Assembly (NCBI GenBank): GCA_937983315.1
Contig: CALKAH010000043.1
Coordinates: 1 to 16,120, forward strand
DNA length: 16,120 nucleotides
From: an uncultured Acholeplasmataceae bacterium
GTDB taxonomy: Bacteria > Bacillota_I > Bacilli_A > Acholeplasmatales > Acholeplasmataceae
Reading direction: 5' to 3'
The notes beneath the pieces were generated by a model. It was not told the DNA's origin. It searched no databases and saw only the letters and a program-made list of their open reading frames with translations. The position numbers and the translations under genes are program-made. Of the stretch, positions 1 through 5,685 are shown one piece after another. Position 1 is the stretch's first letter, and the number at the start of each line of letters is the position of its first letter.

Positions 1-42
1 CCGAGATCTACACTCTTTCCCTACACGACGCTCTTCCGATCT
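1..42. other. Illumina P5 (TruSeq universal) adapter remnant
   Basis: These 42 bases match the 3' part of the Illumina P5/TruSeq universal adapter, from CCGAGATCTACAC through the terminal GCTCTTCCGATCT. The match is recalled from the known adapter sequence and is exact over its full length. This is library-construction sequence, not genome. Genomic sequence begins at about base 43. Confidence 0.97.
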
Positions 43-60
43 CCTCATCCTTTTTACAAA

Positions 61-92
61 ATAAAAAACGTGCACCCCCCAATGCACGTTTT
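61..92 (-). terminator. Rho-independent terminator of the SPFH/NfeD cluster
   Basis: A perfect 10-bp inverted repeat (AAAACGTGCA at 65-74, TGCACGTTTT at 83-92) flanks an 8-base loop. Read on the minus strand it ends in a run of T residues (68 down to 61). It lies 16 bases after the SPFH stop codon, so it should end the minus-strand cluster transcript. Confidence 0.88.
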
Positions 93-108
93 CTATTTGT
101 CCGAAGGA

Positions 109-1068
109 CTATTTCTTCGTTTCAGTAGCTTCTTTTTCTTTTTTAGCGAATTCTGAAGCCATCATGACGGTCGAAGCTAAATCAGTAATATTGGTTGGAA
201 CAACAAGTTTGACAGCTTGACCATTGGCAACCTGTGCAAGTGTTTCAAGGGACTTAATCTGGAGCACTGTTTGATCTGCAGCAGCTTCCTTAATGAGTTT
301 AATACCAAGCGCTTCAGCTTCTTTAATCTTAAAGATTGCAGCTGCTTCCCCTTCAGCTTGAAGGATTTTTTCTTTCTTGTTCGCTTCAGCACGAAGTAAT
401 AAGGCTTCAGCGTCCCCTTCAGCACGAAGAATTTCGGCGCGCTTTTCACCTTCTGCAATCAAGATGTTTTGACGCTTTTCGCGTTCAGCACGCATTTGCT
501 TTTCCATGGATTCACGAATATCTTTAGGTGGAATAATGTTTTTAACTTCAACGCGAGTGACTTTGATTCCCCATGGGTCTGTTGCTTCATCGAGTGTTTG
601 TCTCATGCGGGTATTGATTAAGTCTCTGGATGTTAATGTTTCATCAAGATCGAGTTCACCAATGATATTACGAAGTGTGGTTGCAGAAATGTTTTCAATC
701 GCCATTAATGGATTTTCTGTACCATAAGTATAGAGTTTTGGATCAGTGATCGTAAAGAATACGACCGTGTCGATTTGCATCGTTACGTTATCACGAGTAA
801 TGACAGCTTGTGGTTCAAAGTCTTTCACTTGTTCCTTTAAGCTTACCACACGCTTAACGCGGTCGACGACAGGAATAATAAATTGAACACCAACGCCAAG
901 TGTCTTATGATAAGCACCTAAACGTTCAACAATCATCGCTTTGGTTTGGGGAACCAAACGGAAGCTCATCGCAATGATGCCAAGGACAATCAGTGCGGCA
1001 ATAATCAAACCTACAACACCTGCAGGTGTGATCAAAACAGGGGGTAATACACGGAATACATTCATCAT
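109..1068 (-). CDS. SPFH/band 7 membrane protein, paraslipin (QmcA) type
   Basis: This 319-residue protein is a full-length SPFH (stomatin/prohibitin/flotillin/HflK) protein that probably scaffolds membrane microdomains. One membrane segment lies at residues 13-36. The band-7 core follows (about 37-190) with the paraslipin pattern: VPQTKAMIVERLGAY, then FIIPVVDRV, then VITRDNV and the DPKLY region. A long charged Ala/Glu/Lys-rich coiled coil runs from about 190 to 260 (repeated AEGE-, RAEG-type units), and the tail is Lys/Glu-rich. The start is the first of two adjacent ATG codons (1068 or 1065) behind a GAGGTC ribosome site. The gene follows a short NfeD gene by 15 bases. That pairing is well known for paraslipins and short NfeD proteins, where NfeD is thought to act with the SPFH oligomer. 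The partner role here is inferred from the neighbourhood. Confidence 0.93.
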   Translation of the reverse strand: MMNVFRVLPPVLITPAGVVGLIIAALIVLGIIAMSFRLVPQTKAMIVERLGAYHKTLGVGVQFIIPVVDRVKRVVSLKEQVKDFEPQAVITRDNVTMQIDTVVFFTITDPKLYTYGTENPLMAIENISATTLRNIIGELDLDETLTSRDLINTRMRQTLDEATDPWGIKVTRVEVKNIIPPKDIRESMEKQMRAEREKRQNILIAEGEKRAEILRAEGDAEALLLRAEANKKEKILQAEGEAAAIFKIKEAEALGIKLIKEAAADQTVLQIKSLETLAQVANGQAVKLVVPTNITDLASTVMMASEFAKKEKEATETKK

Positions 1069-1083
1069 TCAAGACCTCTTTCC

Positions 1084-1515
1084 TTATTTTTCAATTTTTT
1101 CAACAATCAGTTTGTTACCTTCAACATCAAGAACACGTGCATGTTCACCAACTAAAATGGTTTCTTTCGAAATTGCTGCCCAGTCAAGTGCACGCACCAA
1201 GACACGACCAACTTCGTTAGGACGAATTTCTTTGATGACCGTGACAGTTAAGCCAACCATTGCATCCACATTGGTCTTAATCTCATTGGTTTTAAGGTAC
1301 TTCTTAACCACAGGACGGGTTAGGAGGAGAAGTGCACCAGAGAAACCGATGAAGGAGACAATTTGCCATACAAGATGCCCGTCTAATAATGCGATAATGA
1401 AGCTTGGTATTGCTGCTAAAGCAAACCAAATGCTGATCATATCGGCAGTTAAGAACTCAATGACGATTGCAATGACAAAGAATGCAAGCCAAAACCATAC
1501 CATGTAATCAAGCAT
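1084..1515 (-). CDS. Short NfeD-family membrane protein (NfeD1b type)
   Basis: This 143-residue protein has hydrophobic segments at about residues 3-20, 27-44 and 49-68. A soluble C-terminal beta-rich domain (about 80-143) fits the NfeD OB fold, with GLTVTVIKEIRPNEVGRVLV and a closing ARVLDVEGNKLIVEK. It lacks the N-terminal ClpP-like serine protease domain of long NfeD proteins, so it is the short form. The gene starts one base after the upstream gene's stop, with AGGAGG nine bases before the ATG, and lies 15 bases before the SPFH gene. Short NfeD proteins are encoded next to paraslipins in many bacteria and are thought to bind them in the membrane. The direct partnership here is inferred from this arrangement. 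Confidence 0.9.
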   Translation of the reverse strand: MLDYMVWFWLAFFVIAIVIEFLTADMISIWFALAAIPSFIIALLDGHLVWQIVSFIGFSGALLLLTRPVVKKYLKTNEIKTNVDAMVGLTVTVIKEIRPNEVGRVLVRALDWAAISKETILVGEHARVLDVEGNKLIVEKIEK

Positions 1516-1516
1516 A

Positions 1517-1891
1517 CTAGACTTCCTCCTTCAAATCGACAAGAAGAACTTGTTCTTTGCCTTGCCAATTCGCTTTATACTTCTTTGTTTCCGTATTGAA
1601 ATCAACACCAACGAGGTTGCCAACTTCCTCAATAAATGCTTTGTTCGCAACACGGCTATACGATGAGCGAACGGTAATTCTATACTTGTTTGATTCGGGT
1701 ATATCATGACGAATCGCTTCTGCCTTATTCAAAGGCTTGATGACAATAAGTTTCTGATTCTTCTCCATGCCTAGCATGACACTGTAGGCTGTTTCAAAGA
1801 AATTCGTTGCGGGTTTGTTGAGTGTAATATTGCCGGCTGCGATCGTAACGATACAATCTTTTGGTTTTTCGTTGAACCATACGATTTCCAT
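1517..1891 (-). CDS. Conserved-looking protein of unknown function in the SPFH/NfeD cluster
   Basis: This 124-residue soluble protein has no membrane segment or signal peptide. I do not recognise its family with certainty. The N-terminal half has alternating short strands: ITLNKPATNFFETAYSV, then LGMEKNQKLIVIKPL. The rhythm faintly recalls swapped-hairpin AbrB/MraZ-type folds. The C-terminal half carries KYRITVRSSYSRVANKAF and ends in an acidic strand. Expression signals are strong: an AAGGAG ribosome site continuing into TGAT, 9 bases before the ATG, and a TATAAT box about 24 bases upstream. It begins the unit that continues into nfeD (1-base gap) and the full SPFH gene, suggesting co-expression with that membrane pair. 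A DNA-binding or SPFH-accessory role is speculation. Confidence 0.85.
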   Translation of the reverse strand: MEIVWFNEKPKDCIVTIAAGNITLNKPATNFFETAYSVMLGMEKNQKLIVIKPLNKAEAIRHDIPESNKYRITVRSSYSRVANKAFIEEVGNLVGVDFNTETKKYKANWQGKEQVLLVDLKEEV

Positions 1892-1914
1892 GTTTAATCA
1901 CTCCTTACACTTCC

Positions 1915-1942
1915 ATTATACATCGAATTATTGGAAATGCAA
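1915..1942 (-). promoter_or_regulatory. Internal sigma-A-type promoter for the unknown gene-nfeD-SPFH unit
   Basis: On the minus strand, TTGCAT (1942-1937) and TATAAT (1920-1915) are separated by 16 bases. The inferred transcript would start near 1908, only a few bases before the ribosome site, giving a very short leader. No clear terminator separates this promoter from the mini-SPFH gene upstream, so read-through is also possible. Confidence 0.65.
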
Positions 1943-1961
1943 GAAAAATTATCAAAAATTA

Positions 1962-2393
1962 TTATTTATTTATTTCGTTGAGTTTTAGCAGTTTAACACC
2001 GATATTAAGCAGTGTTTCTTGAAGGTCAGATAATTGATTTTTTCCTTCATGTATCTGTGTTTTGATCAGTTCTTCCATGACACGAAATGATTCAGTAGCT
2101 GCATAACAATACATTTTGACATCGACGATTTGAAATGTGTATACATAATGATAGGATTCTTGATCTTTGGTGAAGATGAGCTCATGCGTTTGTGGTAATA
2201 ATGATTCTTTTTGAATCGCACGATCAACAAGTGGTATCAAGAAATGGATTCCTGGTTGATCGATCACTTTGAGAAAAGCACCTAATCGTTCAATCACAAG
2301 GGCTTCATCTTCTTTAACGTGTTTGAAATTGGGAGCAAGAAATAAAACAATGAGCGCTGCAAAGATAAGTGCAGCAATAATCTCAGTAGGCAT
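1962..2393 (-). CDS. Minimal SPFH/band 7 protein lacking the coiled coil
   Basis: At 143 residues this is less than half the usual SPFH length. One membrane segment (about 4-22) is followed by a recognisable paraslipin-type core: DEALVIERLGAFLKV, then HFLIPLVDR, then a charged TKDQ segment and DVKMYCYA. It aligns by eye with the first two thirds of the band-7 core of the 319-residue SPFH protein three genes downstream. It then passes through a shortened helical stretch and stops at GVKLLKLNEINK, where the larger protein reads GIKVTRVEVKNI. The coiled-coil oligomerisation region is absent. The frame is clean, with an AAAGGAGA ribosome site just before the ATG and a possible TATGAT -10 box at 2413-2408 with a poor -35. 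It could modulate or cap oligomers of the larger SPFH protein, or be a decaying duplicate; the tidy signals favour the former. Confidence 0.85.
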   Translation of the reverse strand: MPTEIIAALIFAALIVLFLAPNFKHVKEDEALVIERLGAFLKVIDQPGIHFLIPLVDRAIQKESLLPQTHELIFTKDQESYHYVYTFQIVDVKMYCYAATESFRVMEELIKTQIHEGKNQLSDLQETLLNIGVKLLKLNEINK

Positions 2394-2417
2394 AAAGGTC
2401 TCCTTTAATCATAAGAC

Positions 2418-2445
2418 TTGAGGTTTATTTGAAACATGGTATAAT
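2418..2445 (+). promoter_or_regulatory. Extended -10 promoter of the thiT riboswitch transcript
   Basis: TTGAGG (2418-2423) and TATAAT (2440-2445) are 16 bases apart, and the -10 box is preceded by TGG, giving an extended -10. Transcription would begin near 2452, at the first base of the TPP aptamer. The same 13-mer, CATGGTATAATAA, recurs at the rnj promoter. Confidence 0.75.
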
Positions 2446-2453
2446 AATCATGA

Positions 2454-2535
2454 TCACTACGGGGAGCACTATGCTGAGAGGACGAAAGTCGACCCGCGAA
2501 CCTGATCTGGATCATACCAGCGGAGGGATAGTTGA
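2454..2535 (+). promoter_or_regulatory. TPP (THI-box) riboswitch aptamer
   Basis: The conserved TPP aptamer blocks are present in order: GGGGAGC (2461-2467), GCTGAGAGG (2473-2481), CCCGCGAACCTGATCTGG, then ATACCAGCGGAGGGA (to 2528). The ends TCACTA and TAGTTGA can form P1 with one bulged base. Thiamine pyrophosphate binding should repress the downstream thiamine transporter gene. Identity rests on the near-consensus core. Confidence 0.96.
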
Positions 2536-2555
2536 GGTATTCTCTTTACTATTCG

Positions 2556-2584
2556 TTTCTTTGGTAATCCGAAGAAATTTTTTT
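2556..2584 (+). terminator. Expression-platform terminator of the TPP riboswitch
   Basis: TTTCTTTGG (2556-2564) pairs with CCGAAGAAA (2569-2577), one G-T wobble in nine pairs, around a TAAT loop. Seven T residues follow directly. It lies 21 bases after the aptamer and before the thiT ribosome site, so control is most simply by premature termination. A possible competing pairing joins ATAGT of the P1 3' strand (2528-2532) to ACTAT (2548-2552). It does not overlap the terminator stem, so the switching pairing remains uncertain. Confidence 0.85.
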
Positions 2585-2604
2585 ATTTTCTAGGAGGAAA
2601 AGAA

Positions 2605-3306
2605 ATGGCGTTAAGGATTGAAACAAAGCGGATGTTGATGACGATTAACTTGCTTGTCATCGCCATCGTCACGGATTTAATCGTGAGTGCAATACCAGGT
2701 TTAAATGCAAGCATGCCTTTTGGTGGAAAATTCTTTGGTTTATCGATGTTTCCATTAGTTTTGATTGGCGCACTTTTTGGATTGAAATATGGATTAATCG
2801 CAGGACTGATTTATGCAATCTACAACTTTGGATTTGATTACTTGGTTTATCTGGATGCATTACACATAACTCTTGAATCATGGACGGGAGAAGCATGGGG
2901 ATTTGGTCGAATACTAGCACTTGTTTTACTCGACTATGTCATTCCCTTCATGGCGTTTGGACTTTCTGGTCTTTTTAAAGGTGCATTTACTGATCGCATG
3001 AAGCTCATTTTATCAATGGTTGTTGTGAGTATCATTCGATTAATATCTGCCACACTTTCAGGTGTTATCCTGTGGAGCAGCAGCATTCGTTATGCAGTGT
3101 CCTTGGTTGAAGCAGGTGATGCTGATCCCAATATTGCAACAAGAATTTTTGCATGGATGGGTGAATCCTTATGGTTATATAGTTTAGGATATAATCTCAT
3201 GTATATAACAACAACGACGATTGTTGTCATCGGTATCACGATATTGACTCATCAACGTTTACAAACCATTTTTGAACCGATGATTCATCCTCAAATCAGA
3301 AGATAA
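2605..3306 (+). CDS. thiT: Thiamine ECF transporter S component ThiT
   Basis: This 233-residue integral membrane protein, with about six hydrophobic segments, fits the substrate-binding S component that captures thiamine and docks on a shared EcfT-EcfA module. Family-like features are the PFGGKFFGLSMFPLVLIGAL region, a GLKYGLIAGLIYAIYNF helix, and a later LLDYVIPFMAFGLSGLF helix. It is somewhat longer than typical ThiT (about 180-200 residues), with an extended loop and C-terminus. AGGAGG lies 7 bases before the ATG. The TPP riboswitch directly upstream independently supports thiamine as substrate. No EcfT or EcfA gene lies in this window, so those subunits must be encoded elsewhere. Its 3' end overlaps convergent recU by 16 bases. 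Confidence 0.9.
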   Translation: MALRIETKRMLMTINLLVIAIVTDLIVSAIPGLNASMPFGGKFFGLSMFPLVLIGALFGLKYGLIAGLIYAIYNFGFDYLVYLDALHITLESWTGEAWGFGRILALVLLDYVIPFMAFGLSGLFKGAFTDRMKLILSMVVVSIIRLISATLSGVILWSSSIRYAVSLVEAGDADPNIATRIFAWMGESLWLYSLGYNLMYITTTTIVVIGITILTHQRLQTIFEPMIHPQIRR

Positions 3307-3866
3307 TCATCAACGACTTTTAAATAGTTTAGTCGTGGTTGATAACCAAATTGAATCGTATGTGCGCGTGATTTAAAGGTTTCATAAGGGATGGATTTTC
3401 GTCCCTTTTCTTCATCTTGTTGATCCCAGTATTCAAAGAGAATCGTTGCGGGTAATAAATAATACTCATTATAAGGCTTAAAGTGAACAATTAAAAACGC
3501 AAGTCCACCTTGCTTGTGAACGTTTTTGAGATGATCGATTTGATGGGGATGCACATTTTTTAAGGGCATCGCTGTTTTTGAGTTTGTTTCTTTGGCATCA
3601 AAATCGATATATCGACCTTTGTACACACCATTAAAGTCAGTTGTTGAAGGTGTTTTATAATAAGCTTCCGTGATTTTTGCTTTATTACGTGCTGGATAAC
3701 TGACGTTGACGACCTGAATCGGTGTTGGCTTTTTATGGATGACAGCAATTCCGTAATTGAGATAATATGTATTGGATGCTTCAATGTCAGATTCTAAAGT
3801 CATACCAAGATTGGCATAATTGGTTGTCTTGACTTGTGCTTTCCGTTTGATGGGATAATTGATCAT
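3291..3866 (-). CDS. recU: Holliday junction resolvase RecU
   Basis: This 191-residue protein matches RecU, the Bacillota resolvase that cuts four-way junctions during recombination and chromosome segregation. Recognisable blocks are NLGMTLESDIEASN, IAVIHKKPTPIQVV, TPSTTDFNGVYKGRYIDFDAKET, HPHQIDHLKNV and FGYQPRLNYLKV. The PD-(D/E)XK-type catalytic residues are likely D77, D90 and K92. D90 stands where the well-known B. subtilis protein has Glu (FEAKET), a conservative change. I place the start at the ATG of MINYPIKRK, behind AGGTG, because family members begin similarly; an in-frame extension to 3923 has no family match. In B. subtilis recU is linked to a penicillin-binding protein gene; here it sits between thiT and rnj. 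Its promoter is not obvious, though TATGAT occurs at 3887-3882 on the minus strand. Confidence 0.95.
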   Translation of the reverse strand: MINYPIKRKAQVKTTNYANLGMTLESDIEASNTYYLNYGIAVIHKKPTPIQVVNVSYPARNKAKITEAYYKTPSTTDFNGVYKGRYIDFDAKETNSKTAMPLKNVHPHQIDHLKNVHKQGGLAFLIVHFKPYNEYYLLPATILFEYWDQQDEEKGRKSIPYETFKSRAHTIQFGYQPRLNYLKVVDDYLLI

Positions 3867-3910
3867 GTTTTCACCTATAGATATCATAACATAGTTATGA
3901 GTTAAAATGA

Positions 3911-3938
3911 TTGAATCATTCAAAAATCATGGTATAAT
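3911..3938 (+). promoter_or_regulatory. Extended -10 promoter of rnj
   Basis: TTGAAT (3911-3916) and TGG-TATAAT (3930-3938) are spaced by 16 bases. The -35 box lies inside a perfect inverted repeat, TTGAAT-C-ATTCAA (3911-3923). Transcription would begin near 3945, leaving a leader of under 30 bases before rnj. Confidence 0.7.
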
Positions 3939-3971
3939 AACCGTAGTCTAAGACGTTGCTAAGGAAGTGTG

Positions 3972-5654
3972 ATGATGAGTCAGATTCGTTTTTTTGCATT
4001 AGGAGGGCTCGGGGAAAACGGGAAAAACATGTACGTGATCGAAGTCGATCAACAGTACTTTATTCTCGATGCAGGGATTAAATACCCGAGTGCAGAATTA
4101 TATGGTGTGGATGAAATTATACCTGATTACCGAGTATTGATTCGGATTAAAGATAAAATCAGGGGTATTTTTTTGTCGCATGCTCATGAAGACCATATTG
4201 CAGCTTTACCACACCTCTTAAGAGATTTAAATGTTCCTGTTTATGCAACGAATTTTACGATGCAAATCATCACGGACATGCTTAAAGATGAAGGCTATCA
4301 ACTCGATACACTGACTTTAAATACCATTTCACAAAATTCCATCATCAAATTTGGTAATGTACGTGTCACATTCTTTAATACAACGCACTCTATTCCCGAA
4401 TCGATTGGAATTGCCGTACATACCGTGGATGGTGTGATTGTTTATACATCCGATTTTACGTTTGATCAAAGTTCAGATGTTAAATATCAAACTGATTTTA
4501 GAAAAATCAACGAACTTTCAGAAAAAAACGTCCTTGCCTTGCTGACAGAATCACTTGGTTCTACCATGGAACTGAATGGCGGTGTCAGCATGAATTTGAA
4601 TCACCGTCTTAACAGTATTTATGCAAATGCTGATGGACGTATTGTCGTCACACTTTTCTCATCTGATTTAAGAAAAATCCAACGCATTATCGATATTTCA
4701 CTCGCCCATAAAAAGAAAATAGCGATCATTGGTCGTCGTGCACAACGTATCGTCGATATTGCCATTCACAGTGGTTATCTTGCAATTCCTGAAGAAGCAC
4801 TGATCAATCTGAGATACATCGATGAAAAAAATAAGAATGAAGGTTCTGATATTGTTGCTCTTGTGACAGGAAACCGTCATGAACCATTCTTTATGCTTCA
4901 ACGGATGTGTAAAAAATCAGACCGTTTGATCCATATTAGTGAAAAAGATACGGTCATCTTGATGACACCACCGGTACCTGGTACAGAAAAGATGGCTGCA
5001 CGCACGCTTGATGTTCTTTATCGAAGCGATGCTCAAGTCAAAGTGATTGATAAACGGTTACTCACATCTGCCCATGCAACATCAGAAGAAATCAAGATGA
5101 TGATGAACTTACTCAAACCGAAATATATTGTTCCAACGATTGGTGAATATCGCCACCAATATGGGGTAAAACGCCTTGCACAAGAAATCGGATACAAACC
5201 AGATCAAGTCTTCTTGCTTGATAATGGTGATGTTTTAAACTTTAAAGATGGTGATGTTTATGTCGCCAAAGGTGATATCAATGTCGGTGAAATCTTAATT
5301 GATGGTACCGCAGTGGGTGATGTCAATGACTTCGTGATGAAAGACCGTGAACTTCTTGCAGAAGATGGTGCACTCCTTCTTGTTGCGCATGTGAGCCCAA
5401 AGACAAAACAGATTTTAGGCGAAGTCTCTATTGTCACCAAAGGATTTGTCTATGTTCAAGAATCTGAAGAGCTTCTCCAAAAAGTCAAAGATACATTTAT
5501 GGAAGTCTCTAAAAAGCATTTAGAAGGTAAATATATCAACTGGAATGATTATAAACGTGATGTACGAAATGAAGTTAATCGTTTCATTTATCAGGAAACG
5601 AGACGTTCTCCCATCACCATTCCTGTCATCATTTCTACAGAATCCAATGTATAA
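3972..5654 (+). CDS. rnj: Ribonuclease J with divergent active-site motifs
   Basis: This 560-residue metallo-beta-lactamase/beta-CASP protein has the length and domain order of RNase J, which acts in mRNA decay and 5'-end RNA processing. Metal-site motif HAHEDH gives H70, H72, D74 and H75 (usual HGHEDH). H139 (NTTHS) and D161 (YTSDF, usual TGDF) are present. In the beta-CASP part, TGSQGEP becomes TGNRHEP and SGHGG becomes SAHAT (H368 kept). The usual PIHGEYR is PTIGEYR, so the late metal-ligand histidine is Ile390. The C-terminal domain is complete to PITIPVI. The start chosen is the first ATG of an ATG-ATG pair, 6 bases after AAGGA; a GTG at 3969 is too close to the ribosome site. It may be the weakly active partner (RNase J2-like) of a second RNase J elsewhere; that is inference. 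Confidence 0.93.
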   Translation: MMSQIRFFALGGLGENGKNMYVIEVDQQYFILDAGIKYPSAELYGVDEIIPDYRVLIRIKDKIRGIFLSHAHEDHIAALPHLLRDLNVPVYATNFTMQIITDMLKDEGYQLDTLTLNTISQNSIIKFGNVRVTFFNTTHSIPESIGIAVHTVDGVIVYTSDFTFDQSSDVKYQTDFRKINELSEKNVLALLTESLGSTMELNGGVSMNLNHRLNSIYANADGRIVVTLFSSDLRKIQRIIDISLAHKKKIAIIGRRAQRIVDIAIHSGYLAIPEEALINLRYIDEKNKNEGSDIVALVTGNRHEPFFMLQRMCKKSDRLIHISEKDTVILMTPPVPGTEKMAARTLDVLYRSDAQVKVIDKRLLTSAHATSEEIKMMMNLLKPKYIVPTIGEYRHQYGVKRLAQEIGYKPDQVFLLDNGDVLNFKDGDVYVAKGDINVGEILIDGTAVGDVNDFVMKDRELLAEDGALLLVAHVSPKTKQILGEVSIVTKGFVYVQESEELLQKVKDTFMEVSKKHLEGKYINWNDYKRDVRNEVNRFIYQETRRSPITIPVIISTESNV

Positions 5655-5657
5655 TAA

Positions 5658-5685
5658 AGGCTCCCGAGGGAGCCTATCTTTTTTT
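5658..5685 (+). terminator. Terminator between convergent rnj and rarA, probably bidirectional
   Basis: GGCTCC (5659-5664) and GGAGCC (5669-5674) pair around a CGAG loop, followed on the plus strand by TATC and seven T residues. On the minus strand the stem is followed by TTTATTATA, so it may also end rarA transcripts, less efficiently. It begins 4 bases after the rnj stop, and the rarA stop codon (5676-5674) lies in the right arm. Confidence 0.9.

Noticed and set aside
177..458. Minus-strand open frame rich in Lys and Leu within the SPFH gene
   Set aside because: It is an out-of-frame shadow of the SPFH coiled-coil region, with no ribosome site or family signal.
941..1507. 188-codon plus-strand open frame opposite nfeD
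   Set aside because: It is antisense to a clear NfeD gene and the SPFH start, and its low-complexity Ser/Thr/Ile-rich product matches no family pattern.
1924..1985. AT-rich repeats (AAAAATTAT twice) between mini-SPFH and the unknown gene as a terminator
   Set aside because: They are direct, not inverted, repeats. No stable hairpin forms.
3867..3923. Upstream extension of recU (19 extra codons)
   Set aside because: It covers the divergent rnj promoter region and has no RecU-like sequence. MINYPIKRK behind AGGTG fits the family start.
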